Source of the DNA: Daejeonella sp.
GTDB lineage: Bacteria > Bacteroidota > Bacteroidia > Sphingobacteriales > Sphingobacteriaceae
Reading direction: 5' to 3'
Assembly (NCBI RefSeq): GCF_017495225.1
Contig: NZ_JAFEIG010000002.1
Location: forward strand, 62,001-126,000
Length of the DNA stretch: 64,000 nt
Shown here: positions 44,313-56,100 of the stretch, piece after piece
How positions within the stretch are numbered: position 1 is the first letter of the stretch
How the letters are laid out: each line of letters opens with the position of its first letter
Notes under the pieces: model-generated
Database searches by the model: none
Seen by the model: only the letters and a program-made list of their open reading frames with translations
Told to the model about the DNA's origin: nothing
Position numbers and translations under genes: made by a program

Positions 44313-45743
44313 ATGGAAGGTATTTCTTCTCTTTCCACTATTCAGTCGGCATTAGCAAAGCAGGATAAAAACTTTACTTTACCCATTTTGCTTGAGCATT
44401 ACTTAAATCGTATTGCCAAAAATCAAGATTTAAACGCTTTTGTGGAGGTTTTTGCCGATGAAGCACGCAATCAAGCTCAAGTAGTTCAGTCGAAAATCAG
44501 CGCCGGTACCGCCGGTAAACTGGCAGGAATGATTATCGGCATTAAAGATAATATCTGCTTTCAAGGTCATCAAGTTTCTGCTAGTTCAAAGATTCTTGAA
44601 AATTATGTTTCTCCATTTTCTGCTACAGTAGTTGAGCGTATTCTGGCTGAGGATGCCATTATCATCGGGCGTCTCAACTGCGATGAATTTGCAATGGGGG
44701 CCTCAAATGAAAGTTCATATTATGGTCCCGTAAGGAATTTTGCAGATCAAAAAAGGGTCTCAGGTGGCTCATCAGGTGGCTCAGCAGTGGCTGTACAAGC
44801 TGGATTGTGCCTTGCAGCTTTGGGGACTGATACGGGTGGATCTGTCAGACAGCCGGCTTCTTTTTGTGGTGTTGTGGGACTAAAGCCTAGCTATGGCAGA
44901 GTTTCACGTCATGGAATTATTTCCTATGCCTCCTCATTCGATCAAGTTGGTCCTATAACAAATTGTGTGGAGGATGCAGCTCTTCTCTTAGAGATCATTG
45001 CCGGTCCCGATCAATACGATAGCACTGCCTCAAGTAAAACTGTCCCAGTTTATTCAAAAGAGCCTCAGTCAAATGAGAAGCAGAGAATTGCCTATTTATC
45101 GGAGGCTTTGAGCTCTGCGGGACTAGATCCGGAAGTAAAACAAGCTTTTGAAAGAAGTATTGCATTACTCAAGGATGCGGGGCATGCGGTTGAGCCTGTT
45201 TCTTTTGAGTACCTCGACTATGTAGTTCCTACTTATTATATTTTAACGATGGCAGAGGCATCCTCCAATTTAGCAAGATATGATGGGGTGCACTATGGAT
45301 ATCGGAGTGCACGTGCTCTCGACCTAGAATCGACTTATAAAAGCTCACGATCAGAAGGTTTTGGTGCAGAAGTTAAGCGCAGAATTGTTTTAGGAACTTT
45401 TGTGCTTAGTGCGGGTTATTATGATGCATATTATGCCAAGGCACAGAAAGTTAGGCGATTGATTCGTGATAAAACCGATGAGATTTTAAGAAATTATGAT
45501 CTAATTATGCTTCCAACAGCACCTACACCGGCATTTACCATTGGTGAAAAAAGTGATGATCCTATAGTTAGTTACTTAGCTGATATTTTCACCGTTCAGG
45601 CATCCTTAGCTGGAATTCCGGCTATTTCATTGCCTGCAGGCAATAATAAAGAGGGTTTACCGTTAGGGATACAGTTTCTAGCTCCTCGCTTTGGCGAGAG
45701 TAATTTGTTAAACTTTTCAAAAATGTACTGCAAGCTTATATGA
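44313..45743 (+). CDS. gatA: Aspartyl/glutamyl-tRNA amidotransferase subunit A
   Basis: 476 residues. The amidase signature is complete: Lys in GIKDNICF (about 77), the cis-Ser region RVSGGSSGGSAVAVQAG and nucleophile Ser in GTDTGGSVRQPASFCG. With GatB and GatC it converts Glu-tRNA(Gln) to Gln-tRNA(Gln). gatB and gatC are not in the window. It is preceded by a 185-bp gap with small inverted repeats (GTCAT/ATGAC at 44154-44167; AATGATC/GATCATT at 44138 and 44177) which could end the tat transcript. Confidence 0.97.
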   Translation: MEGISSLSTIQSALAKQDKNFTLPILLEHYLNRIAKNQDLNAFVEVFADEARNQAQVVQSKISAGTAGKLAGMIIGIKDNICFQGHQVSASSKILENYVSPFSATVVERILAEDAIIIGRLNCDEFAMGASNESSYYGPVRNFADQKRVSGGSSGGSAVAVQAGLCLAALGTDTGGSVRQPASFCGVVGLKPSYGRVSRHGIISYASSFDQVGPITNCVEDAALLLEIIAGPDQYDSTASSKTVPVYSKEPQSNEKQRIAYLSEALSSAGLDPEVKQAFERSIALLKDAGHAVEPVSFEYLDYVVPTYYILTMAEASSNLARYDGVHYGYRSARALDLESTYKSSRSEGFGAEVKRRIVLGTFVLSAGYYDAYYAKAQKVRRLIRDKTDEILRNYDLIMLPTAPTPAFTIGEKSDDPIVSYLADIFTVQASLAGIPAISLPAGNNKEGLPLGIQFLAPRFGESNLLNFSKMYCKLI

Positions 45744-45806
45744 TCTAATAATTGGGGGTGGAGAAGAATAATATTCTTTAATTATTAATTACCTTTAATC
45801 AAACCT

Positions 45807-47036
45807 ATGCTTAAAACGGTATTTTCTCTCTTATTTTTATTTTCTCTCTCTTGTGGGATATTGACCGCATCCGAGAAAGATAGTCTTATAGTTTTCGATG
45901 CTAATCATTTAAATATCAATAAATTACAGCTAAATCAGGACTCAATTCCTAAAAGTGTTTTCATCGGAAATCCGATTGTGCCACTTTCTAATGGTATTTT
46001 TCAAACTAGGTTGGAGTCTATCCGGAAAGAGGTGGATCTATCTTATAATGAGCATGTTCAGAAATATATTGATACCTATCTCAAGAGAAAAGAACATATT
46101 GGTAAAATGCTGGGATTGTCGAAGTATTATTTCCCAATTTTTGAAAAGGCATTGAAAGAATTTGGACTTCCTGATGAGTTAAAGTATATCACGGTTGTTG
46201 AATCAGCCTTAAATCCCAATGCTGTATCTAGATCGGGTGCTGTGGGTCCTTGGCAGTTTATGTACACTACAGCCAAAGGCTATGGTTTAACAATGGATAG
46301 CTATACCGATGAGCGGAAAGACCCTCAAAAGGCAAGTCTCGCTGCTGCACAATATCTTTCGGATGCCCATAAACGTATTGGCGATTGGCTTCTGGCAATA
46401 GCTGCATTTAATTGCGGTACGGGTGCCGTTACGCGTGCTATCGCCAAATCTGGTGGCGTAGCAGATTTTTGGAAAGTCCGTCCTTTTTTGCCACTCCAAA
46501 CTCAAAATTATGTGCCTGCTTTCATTGCTACAGTATATACTATGAGTTATCATCAGGCGCATGAAATTGCTGAAAAACCTGCCGATTTTAGTACTAGTAC
46601 TGATATTTTTCCTGTGACTAAGCGAATTTCAATTAGCAGTATCGCTAAAGCTACTGAGCTGGATGTGAATGAATTATTAATGTTAAACCCTTCTTATAAA
46701 AAGCAAATTATTAATGGAAGCAATCTCCTGCCGATGCCCTTGGTGGTTCCATCTTTGGCCAGTGCGAGCTACTCGTCTCTTTATGAGCTGTTTAATGGGC
46801 AAGACGAGGACACAACTGCTAACTTAAGTATTAGCGCGAATCCTGAGAATAAATCTAAAATCGGACAAAAAAACAATGAAAATTCTTATTTTCAATACAT
46901 TGTGAAGGCTGGAGATACACTTTCGGGTATTGCTGGTAAATTTAAGGGAACTACAGTTTCAGGCATCAAAGTACTTAATGGATTGAAAAGTACTGTATTG
47001 AAACCTGGAATGCGCCTCAAGATACCTAAAATCTAG
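45807..47036 (+). CDS. mltD: MltD-like lytic transglycosylase with LysM domain
   Basis: 409 residues. A hydrophobic signal ends near SLSCGILTAS, which might be a weak lipobox. The SLT domain (about 105-230) has the catalytic Glu in VVESALNPNAVSRSGAVGPWQFM and AAFNCGTGAVTRAI. A single clear C-terminal LysM (YIVKAGDTLSGIAGKFKGTT) binds peptidoglycan, and a second degenerate one may lie near 265-305. It cleaves glycan strands to 1,6-anhydro products in the periplasm. Confidence 0.92.
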   Translation: MLKTVFSLLFLFSLSCGILTASEKDSLIVFDANHLNINKLQLNQDSIPKSVFIGNPIVPLSNGIFQTRLESIRKEVDLSYNEHVQKYIDTYLKRKEHIGKMLGLSKYYFPIFEKALKEFGLPDELKYITVVESALNPNAVSRSGAVGPWQFMYTTAKGYGLTMDSYTDERKDPQKASLAAAQYLSDAHKRIGDWLLAIAAFNCGTGAVTRAIAKSGGVADFWKVRPFLPLQTQNYVPAFIATVYTMSYHQAHEIAEKPADFSTSTDIFPVTKRISISSIAKATELDVNELLMLNPSYKKQIINGSNLLPMPLVVPSLASASYSSLYELFNGQDEDTTANLSISANPENKSKIGQKNNENSYFQYIVKAGDTLSGIAGKFKGTTVSGIKVLNGLKSTVLKPGMRLKIPKI

Positions 47037-47095
47037 TTTTATTAAGATTCATGTTAGATAGTCAATGTTTATAACATCAGTATAGAAAAGAATTG

Positions 47096-47103
47096 TAATT
47101 TTG
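47096..47103 (+). promoter_or_regulatory. -7 box of maeB
   Basis: TAATTTTG matches TAnnTTTG, 24 nt before ATG 47128. No -33 partner was identified. Confidence 0.5.
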
Positions 47104-47127
47104 CGCCACTGATCAATTTCCAATTTA

Positions 47128-49455
47128 ATGAGCAAGACTAATCGTAAACAAGACGCACTAGATTATCATTCACAGGGCCGCCCTGGGAAAATCCAGGTTG
47201 TACCTACAAAGCCTACAAATTCACAACGTGATTTATCACTGGCCTATTCGCCAGGGGTAGCTGAGCCATGTTTGAGGATTGCCGAGAATAAGGAAGATGT
47301 TTATAAATATACCGCTAAAGGCAACCTTGTTGCTGTAATTAGCAATGGTACAGCCGTTTTAGGCTTGGGCGATATCGGTCCGGAGGCTGGAAAACCAGTG
47401 ATGGAAGGTAAGGGATTGTTATTTAAGATATTCGCTGATATTGATGTATTTGACTTAGAATTAGATACACAAAACATCGATGAATTTGTGATGATTGTGA
47501 AGGCTTTGGAGCCTACTTTCGGTGGAATAAATCTGGAGGATATCAAAGCTCCTGAATGCTTTGAAATTGAGAGTCGCTTAAAGGAATGTATGTCTATTCC
47601 AGTAATGCATGATGATCAGCATGGTACAGCAATTATTTCTGCTGCTGCCTTGATTAATGCCTGTGAGCTTCAAAAGAAAAAACTTGAAAAAATTAAGATT
47701 GTTGTAAATGGGGCAGGTGCCGCAGCAATCTCATGTACCAGACTTTATGTAAGTCTTGGTTGTAAAAAAGAAAATATTGTAATGCTCGACCGTTCGGGCG
47801 TTATTCGTAATGATCGCGATAAGCTGGAAGGTACTAAAGCAGAATTTGCTACTAGCCGTAAGATTGATACCCTAGCTGATGCGATGAAGGATGCAGATGT
47901 ATTCATTGGTTTATCATCACCGGATGTATTAACTGCCGAAATGCTTAAAACAATGGCTAAAAACCCTATTGTTTTTGCCATGGCAAACCCTGATCCTGAA
48001 ATTGCCTATGACCTTGCTATAAAAACAAGAAAAGATATCATTATGGCCACTGGTCGCTCTGATTATCCAAATCAGGTGAATAATGTTCTTGGTTTCCCTT
48101 ATATTTTTAGAGGTGCCTTGGATGTTCGTGCAACGGGTATCAATGAGGAAATGAAAAAAGCAGCAGTAATTGCGATAGCTGAGCTTGCTAAGAAGAATGT
48201 TCCTGAAGCAGTAAATCTTGCCTACAATTCAAAAAATCTGAAATTCGGTAAAGATTATATTATTCCTAAGCCTATTGATTTGCGACTTATTACTTCGGTA
48301 TCTCCAGCTGTTGCAAAGGCGGCAATGGAGTCTGGTATAGCTCGCAAGCAAATTACAGATTGGGAGGCTTATAAAGAGGAGTTAAAAAGCAGACTTGGTT
48401 TAGATGATAAATTATTGCGTACAATTACCAATAAAGCTAAATCATCGCCAAAGCGTGTTGTATTTGCTGAAGCCGATAATTATAAAATATTAAAAGCTGC
48501 TCAAATTGTTCGTGATGAGGGTATTGCTATTCCTATTTTATTAGGAGATAAAGAAAAAATCTTCAATATAATGTCGGAGCATGATCTTGAGCTTGATGGC
48601 GTAACTATTATTAATCCACTTGATGATATCAATACTTGCGCTAAATATGCCGAATTTCTTTATGAGAAGCGCCAGAGACGAGGAATAACACTCTTTGAAG
48701 CTAAAAGGCTGATGAGAGATCGCAATTACTTTGGTGCTGCAATGGTGCAGTTTGGTGAGGCTGATGCTTTGATCTCTGGATTAACCAAGGATTATGGATC
48801 AACGATAAAACCCGCTCTTCAACTAATCGGTATTGAAGAAGGTGTAAATAGAGTAGCTGGGATGTACATGATGCTTACCAAGAGAGGCCCTGTATTTTTT
48901 GGCGATACCACGGTAAATGAGAATCCTACCGTTGATGAATTAGTTGATATTACAGCTTTGCTTGATCATTCTGTAAAGCGTTTTAATATTCAACCAAGAA
49001 TTGCCATGCTTTCTTACTCGAATTTTGGCTCTAACGATGGAATAGTGCCACAAAAGGTGCGTCAAGCAGTAAAAATACTTCATGAACAGCGTAAAGATAT
49101 CATCGTAGATGGTGAGATGCAGGCTAATTTTGCCATGAACCCTGACCTTTTAAAGGATAATTACCCTTTCAGTACTTTGGCTGGATCGCCTGCCAATGTG
49201 TTGGTTTTCCCGAATCTTGAATCAGGTAATATTGCCTATAAATTATTACAAGAATTGGGTGGAGCAGAAGCGGTTGGTCCGATTTTACTTGGCTTAAATA
49301 AACCAGTTCACATTTTGCAATTAGGCAGCTCGGTGCGTGAGATAGTAAATATGGTAACCATTGCTGTGGTTGATGCTCAAACAAAAGATGACCTGAAATT
49401 GCCAGTTGTTAAGCGAATGAAGGATGTGATAAAAAGAGCGCTAAAGTCAAAATAA
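47128..49455 (+). CDS. maeB: NADP-dependent malic enzyme fused to phosphotransacetylase-like domain
   Basis: 775 residues, the full MaeB length. The N-terminal malic enzyme domain (1-420) shows [51 protein letters not shown] and the Rossmann [12 protein letters not shown]. The C-terminal third (about 430-775) is PTA-like ([33 protein letters not shown]). The enzyme decarboxylates malate to pyruvate; the PTA-like part is regulatory in characterised MaeB proteins, binding acetyl-CoA. Single-gene unit with its own promoter box. Confidence 0.97.
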   Translation: MSKTNRKQDALDYHSQGRPGKIQVVPTKPTNSQRDLSLAYSPGVAEPCLRIAENKEDVYKYTAKGNLVAVISNGTAVLGLGDIGPEAGKPVMEGKGLLFKIFADIDVFDLELDTQNIDEFVMIVKALEPTFGGINLEDIKAPECFEIESRLKECMSIPVMHDDQHGTAIISAAALINACELQKKKLEKIKIVVNGAGAAAISCTRLYVSLGCKKENIVMLDRSGVIRNDRDKLEGTKAEFATSRKIDTLADAMKDADVFIGLSSPDVLTAEMLKTMAKNPIVFAMANPDPEIAYDLAIKTRKDIIMATGRSDYPNQVNNVLGFPYIFRGALDVRATGINEEMKKAAVIAIAELAKKNVPEAVNLAYNSKNLKFGKDYIIPKPIDLRLITSVSPAVAKAAMESGIARKQITDWEAYKEELKSRLGLDDKLLRTITNKAKSSPKRVVFAEADNYKILKAAQIVRDEGIAIPILLGDKEKIFNIMSEHDLELDGVTIINPLDDINTCAKYAEFLYEKRQRRGITLFEAKRLMRDRNYFGAAMVQFGEADALISGLTKDYGSTIKPALQLIGIEEGVNRVAGMYMMLTKRGPVFFGDTTVNENPTVDELVDITALLDHSVKRFNIQPRIAMLSYSNFGSNDGIVPQKVRQAVKILHEQRKDIIVDGEMQANFAMNPDLLKDNYPFSTLAGSPANVLVFPNLESGNIAYKLLQELGGAEAVGPILLGLNKPVHILQLGSSVREIVNMVTIAVVDAQTKDDLKLPVVKRMKDVIKRALKSK

Positions 49456-49499
49456 TCGATTTTTAGAAATTATTTTAATTTAAACTAAACTTTTTAAAG

Positions 49500-50084
49500 A
49501 TGTATGCGTATATAGATGGTAAATTGGTATTTAAATGTCCTACCTACGTAGTTATTGATGCGGGAGGTGTGGGTTATCAAATTAATATATCATTGAATAC
49601 CTATGGGTCTTTACAAGAAACAGAGCGTTGTAAATTATACACTTGGCTTCATGTTAAAGAAGATGGGCATACTTTGTATGGCTTTCATGATGAAGGTGAG
49701 CGCCGTTTGTTTTTACATCTTATTTCGGTATCCGGAATTGGACCGAATACCGGCAGAATGATTTTATCATCAATTACGCCGGCAGAGATACAAACTGCAA
49801 TAGTGAAGGGTGATGTTCCTTTAATTCAAAGGATTAAAGGAATTGGGCCTAAATCTGCACAACGAATGATTTTGGAGTTGCAGGATAAGTTAAAGAAAGA
49901 GGGACCTGATTCATTAATCAGCATGCCAAGCCATAGTACCGCTAAGGAAGAGGCATTGTCGGCTTTAGTGATGTTAGGTTTTTCAAAGAGTGTTGCTGAA
50001 AAGGCTTTAGATTCGATTATTAAGTCGGGAGCTGAAGATTTATCGGTTGAAGTTTTAATAAAAACCGCTTTAAAGAGTTTATAA
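49500..50084 (+). CDS. ruvA: Holliday junction branch migration complex subunit RuvA
   Basis: 194 residues. OB-fold N-terminus MYAYIDGKLVFKCPTYVVIDAGGVGYQINIS, helix-hairpin-helix motifs SVSGIGPNTGRMIL and RIKGIGPKSAQRMILEL, and a C-terminal RuvB-binding domain (EALSALVMLGFSKSVAEKAL). It binds four-way junctions and drives RuvB. It is 23 bp before sprA, an order I recall as conserved in Bacteroidota. Confidence 0.98.
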   Translation: MYAYIDGKLVFKCPTYVVIDAGGVGYQINISLNTYGSLQETERCKLYTWLHVKEDGHTLYGFHDEGERRLFLHLISVSGIGPNTGRMILSSITPAEIQTAIVKGDVPLIQRIKGIGPKSAQRMILELQDKLKKEGPDSLISMPSHSTAKEEALSALVMLGFSKSVAEKALDSIIKSGAEDLSVEVLIKTALKSL

Positions 50085-50107
50085 TTATTTTACAGATTGT
50101 TCGAAAA

Positions 50108-53100
50108 TTGAAGAGTGCAGCTACGTTTTATTTCAAGATTTTTTTAAGTGTCTTGATTATGCTTTATGCAGGGCAATCTTATGCTCAAACTGTTCCTGCA
50201 AAAAAAGATACGTCAAAGCTGGTATATCCTTTTCAAGACTCAAAGGGTATAGAATTAAAAAAGCAAGCGGGAATTTTCCTTCCCAAACCTTCTAATATCC
50301 AAAGAAGTGTTGAGTTTGATCCAATTTCTAAGCGATATATTATTCGTGAAAAAATTGGCGATCGACTTTATCGCGAGCCTCAATATTTAAGTATTGAAGA
50401 ATATCAGAAGTATGAAAATCAGCTCATTAAACGTAATTATTGGCGTGAATTAGCCGATTTACCCCTTGCCGAAGCACGTGAGCCTGGCTTTATCCCTCCA
50501 GTAAAAATAAATAGTCGCTCGTTTGAACGAATTTTTGGTGGAAATATCATTGATATTCGTCCACAAGGTTCTGCCGATCTTACCTTCTCTGGACGACTAA
50601 CCCGCAATGAAAATCCGATGTTCAACGAACGTCAGCGCCGTCAGGGTAATTTCGATTTCAATCAACGTATCCAAATGAATGTGGTTGGCCAGATTGGTGA
50701 AAGAATGAAAATTGCTACCAATTATAATACAGAGGCGCAATTTGATTTTGAAAATCAGGTAAAAATTGACTTTACGGGTAAAGAAGATGATATTATCAAA
50801 AAAATTGAGGCGGGGAATGTGAGTCTCCCACTTAGTTCTTCACTAATTACGGGTAGTCAGGCGCTATTCGGACTAAAAACGCAGCTTCAGTTTGGTCGTT
50901 TAAATGTCACTAGTATTTTCTCTCAGCAAAAGTCGCAGCAACGTGAAATAACCATTACAAATGGTTCTCAGCAGAATGAATTTGCTATTTCTGCGGATAA
51001 TTATGAAACTAATAAACACTATTTCTTAGCTCAATATTTCAGAGATAATTACAATAAATCGCTTCAAAATATTCCTATTAATAGTTCGCCTGTAAATATT
51101 ACTAAAATTGAAGTTTGGGTAACCAATCGTGCCAATACTACCTCAAATTCTAGAGACGTTTTGGCATTTCTTGATCTCGGTGAAAACAAAGTTTACAATA
51201 CTACTCAAGTGCAAGGTGGATCCGGCTATTCTGTTTTGCCTGCGGGCTTTGCGGGACCAGGCTTTGCACAACAATCGAACAATCTATTGCAGGTGCTGCC
51301 TCCCGGATTAAGGCAAACAAATTCAAACGATGCAAACTCCTTTTTTCAATCCGCTCGTGGTGGAACAGACAACTTCGCCAAGCTTACTTTTGCTCGTAGT
51401 TTAACTGAAAGAGAATATATTTTAAACCCTCGTTTAGGATATATTTCCCTCAATACAGCCCTTAATGCCGACGAAGTACTCGCCGTAGCATTCCGCTATA
51501 CCATCAATGGTCAGGAATATCAAGTCGGTGAGTTTTCTACCGATATTTCTGTGAACAATTCCACTCCGGAAGTGCTCTACGTGAAATTATTGAAAAATGA
51601 AACCCTCAAAACGAGTCTGCCAACCTGGGATTTGATGATGAAAAACATCTATACTCTTGGCGCTTATCAGGTTAGTCGTAACGACTTTAAACTAAATATT
51701 TTCCGTCTTGATGAGGAAACGGGTATTGAAAAACCTCAAATTACGGAGGGTCAAAATACAAACAATAAACTATGGATTCAAATGACCAATCTGGATAATT
51801 TGAATCAGCAAAACGACCGAAAGCCAGATGGTTATTTCGACTTTTTGGAAGGCATAACCATTGATCCGCTAAACGGGCGCATTACTTTTCCTTTGGTGGA
51901 GCCTTTTGGTTCTGATCTCGCCAAGCGATTTAATCCAGTGTCTGAAGCTGCGCTCATCGAAAAATATGTGTACCAACCGCTCTATGATTCTACAAAGGTT
52001 ATTGCACAGCAGCTATTTGCTAAGTTAAATAGGTATCAAATTCGTGGGACATATCAGTCACAAGGAGGCTCCGAATTTCAGCTGAATGCAATCAATGTGC
52101 CACCAGGTTCGGTGCAGGTTATTGCGGGTACTTTACCTTTGCAAGAAGGAGTTGATTTCACCGTTGACTATAATATTGGCTTGGTAAGGATCTTAAATCA
52201 GGCATTATTGAACTCTGGGCAGCAGATTAGAATCAAAATGGAGAATAATGAGCTTTTTGGGATGCAACAGCGCTCGCTCACCGGCTCCAGGTTTGATTAC
52301 AAGGTTAGTGATAAGCTTAATTTGGGAGGTACAATCATGAACCTTACTGAAAAGCCACTCACACAAAAGGTAAATTATGGCGAAGAGGCTATTTCAAATA
52401 CTATTTGGGGCTTTGACGTAAATTATAGCTCTCCTTCAAGATGGCTGACCCGCATGGTTGATAAAATACCATTTATCAATACGAAGGAGCCTTCAAGTAT
52501 TACCTTTTCGGGCGAATATGCACAGTTTATTCCGGGACATCCAAAGGCATTAAATTTTGCAGGAAGTAGAAATGGTGCCAGTTATTTGGATGATTTTGAG
52601 GCTAGTAGATCATTAATTGATATAAAAAGTGCTATTCCTTGGCAAATTTCTGGTACACCTAAGCTTTTTCCTGAATCTAACCTGAATAATGACCTTGCCT
52701 ACGGCTATAATCGGGCGCGATTAGCTTTTTACAATATAGACCCTATATTTTTTGTTACTGGTAATACGCTTACCCCCGAGAATATTAAAAGAGATAAAGA
52801 CGAAATGTCTAATCATTATGTAAGGCAAGTATTTGAACGTGAGGTATTTCCTTTCAAAGAGTCGAATACTGGTCAAGCGATTATCCTGCCCACTTTCGAC
52901 CTCGCTTATTATCCAAACGTTCGTGGACCTTATAACTTTACAACTACTGGTTTAACACCAAATGGTAATCTTCTAAACCCAAGAAGTAGATGGGGAGGCA
53001 TATTTAGAAAGCTTGATACCAACGACTTTGAAGCTCTAAACATCGAATTTATTGAGGTGTGGATGCTAGATCCATTTATTTATAATAAAAACAGTCAGGG

Positions 53101-56100
53101 TGGCGATTTATATTTCAACCTAGGAAATATCAGCGAAGACATTCTGAAGGATGGACGTAAAGCGCTAGAAAATGGTCTTGCGCCAGATGGTAATCCCGCT
53201 AAAACTGATCAAACAGTTTGGGGTAGAGTCCCAAAGCTTCAACCAGTGATTCAGGCTTTTGATAATAACCCTACAGCCAGACAGTTTCAAGATGTAGGTA
53301 TTGATGGATTAAGCTCAACAGACGAACGCCAGCAGTTTGGCACTTTCATAAACCAAGCTAAAGGTATTTTAAGTCCGCAGGCTGCAAGTGAATTGGAAGC
53401 AGATCCTGCATCCGATGATTTTCAATATTATCGTGGATCTAACCTCGACCAGGCAAATGCCGGCATTTTACAAAGATACTTAAAGTATAATAATACCGAG
53501 GGGAACTCCAAAACACCGCAACAATCCTTAGAGCAAACAGGAATAGAAACTACAGCGGCAACTCCTTTCCCTGATGGGGAGGATATTAACCGTGATAATA
53601 ATTCAACGCAGGCTGACGAGTATTTTCAATATAAACTATCCATTCGCCCGAAAGATTTACAAACTGTTGGGAATAATTATATTTCAGATATTCTTACAAC
53701 TACAGTGAAACTTGCTAATGGTAAGCAGGAATCAGTACGTTGGATTCAATTTAAAATTCCTATTACTGAATACATTCAAAAAGTAGGAAATATCGAAGAT
53801 TTTAAATCCATTCGTTTCATCAGAATGTTTACCACAGATTTTGCGGATACCACCATCATGCGCCTAGCAAAATTACAATTGGTGCGTGGTGAATGGCGTA
53901 GATACAATGCCGAAAATAGTCCCGCAAAAGTTATTGTTGATCCTTTATTAAATAATCCAGGTATCGACAATTCTACCATCGATGTAAGCACAGTTAATAT
54001 CGAAGAAAATGGTAAACGTTCGCCAATTCCTTATGTGCTCCCTCCAGGAATTACAAGAGAGATTGATTTTACCAATTTTAGAGGTGAATCACGCCAAAAT
54101 GAGCAGTCGCTAGCCCTAAATGTTAAAAATTTAAGAGATGGATATGGGCGTGCTACCTTTAGAACTACCTCCAACGACTTCCGTTCTTATAAACGTATGG
54201 AAATGTTTATTCATGCCGAGGGTAATCAGTTGAAAGACAATGATTTACGTGCATTTTTAAGGATAGGGTCAGATAATCAAGATAATTATTATGATTTTGA
54301 TATTCCCTTAAAGGTGACAAATCCTGGTACAAACGACCCTGGACTAATTTGGCCGGAACAAAATAAGATGAATGTGGAGCTAAAGCTGTTTTTAGAAGCT
54401 AAGGCTGCTCGAAATCTTGCCAAACTTAACGGACAGCCATGGCCTATAAATGTTCCATTTACCTTTCAGGATGGGGTAAATGTGGTTACTGTGAAAGGTC
54501 AGCCTGATCTCAGTAGAGTTCGTGTTTATATGCTTGGGGTTCGAAATCCTTTGAGGAATGAGGCTAATCCGGGACTAGATGATGGGCTAGACAAATCGGC
54601 ACAAATTTGGTTTAATGAGTTGAGGCTTACTGATTTTGATGAAGGTGGCGGCTGGGGAGCTACCGCACGTATGAATGCAAAGCTTGCCGATTTTGCTGAT
54701 ATCACCATTTCTGGAAGTAAAAGCACCTTTGGCTTTGGCTCTATCGATCGTAGAGTGAGTGAGCGTAATCGTGAAGATAATGTGCTTTTTGATGTTTCTG
54801 GAAATGTGGAATTAGGTAAATTCTTCCCAGAGAAAACAGGACTTAAAGTCCCAATGTTTGTGAATTTCTCTACTCAGATAGGTTCACCACAATATGATCC
54901 TCGCAATAGAGATACCGAGTTTAAAACTACTCTTGAAAATGCTACTAAGCAGGAAAAAGATTCTATTCGTTATATTACCGAAGATTTTACATCGCGCAAG
55001 GGTATCAATTTTACCAATGTTCGTAAAATAAAAACAAATCCAGAGAGTAAATCTTACCCTTGGGATATCGAAAATCTAAGCGTAACTTATGCCTTTAATG
55101 AGTTTAGTCACCGCGATTTTATCAATGAAAATAATATTCAGAAAACCTATCGCGCCGGACTCCAATATAGTTATTCTAGTCAGGCGAAGCCAATCACTCC
55201 ATTTGAAAAATTAATTAAATCGAAGAGTCTCGGACTTATAAAGGATTTAAATTTTAATCTTTTACCATCTATTTTAAACTTTAGTATTGACGTGAACCGA
55301 TTGTATTCTGAAAATACACTTCGAAATAACGATCCTAATAATTTCTTGCCAATCAATACCAATTTTAATAAGAATTTCCAGATGTCGCGTATTTATGGCA
55401 TTAGCTGGAATCTTACTAGATCCATGCAAATCGATTTTAATGCAACAAATTATTCGGTTATTGATGAGCCAGAGGGTCGTATCAATGGATTGAAGCGCGA
55501 TACACTTTGGGAGAATTTAAAGAAATTGGGCCGGACTACAGATTATGGTCATACGCTAAACCTGACTTATAATGTTCCAATTAATAAGGTGCCTGGACTA
55601 GATTGGGTTACGGTTGCAACACGTTATGGAGCAGGCTTTAATTGGCAAACTGAGCCTTTGCTTACACTAAATGATCCAAGTATCGATATCGGAAATAACA
55701 TCCAAAATTCACGTACTATCCAAATTAATCCAACCTTGAGTTTGATAGCTCTCTATAATAAATTCGGATTTATAAGGAGCATGAACGGACCCGATAAAAA
55801 ATCGAAAGCCGCATTTTTAGTTAATTTATTAACAAGCTTAAAAAATGTGAGTGGGGCCTATACAAGGTCGCAGGGCACATTCTTGCCCGGATATTTACCT
55901 AAAACGAACTTCTTTGGGCAGGATTTTAATACTGGAGCTCCGGGCTACGACTTCCTGATAGGTGGTCAGGGTGATATTCGAAACCGAGCATTACAAGGTG
56001 GATGGATTACCAGAGATTCACTTCAGAACCAATTGTATATTAATACCTCTAAGGAGGATATGAACTTTAGAGGCTTGGTTGAACCGATTAGTGATTTACG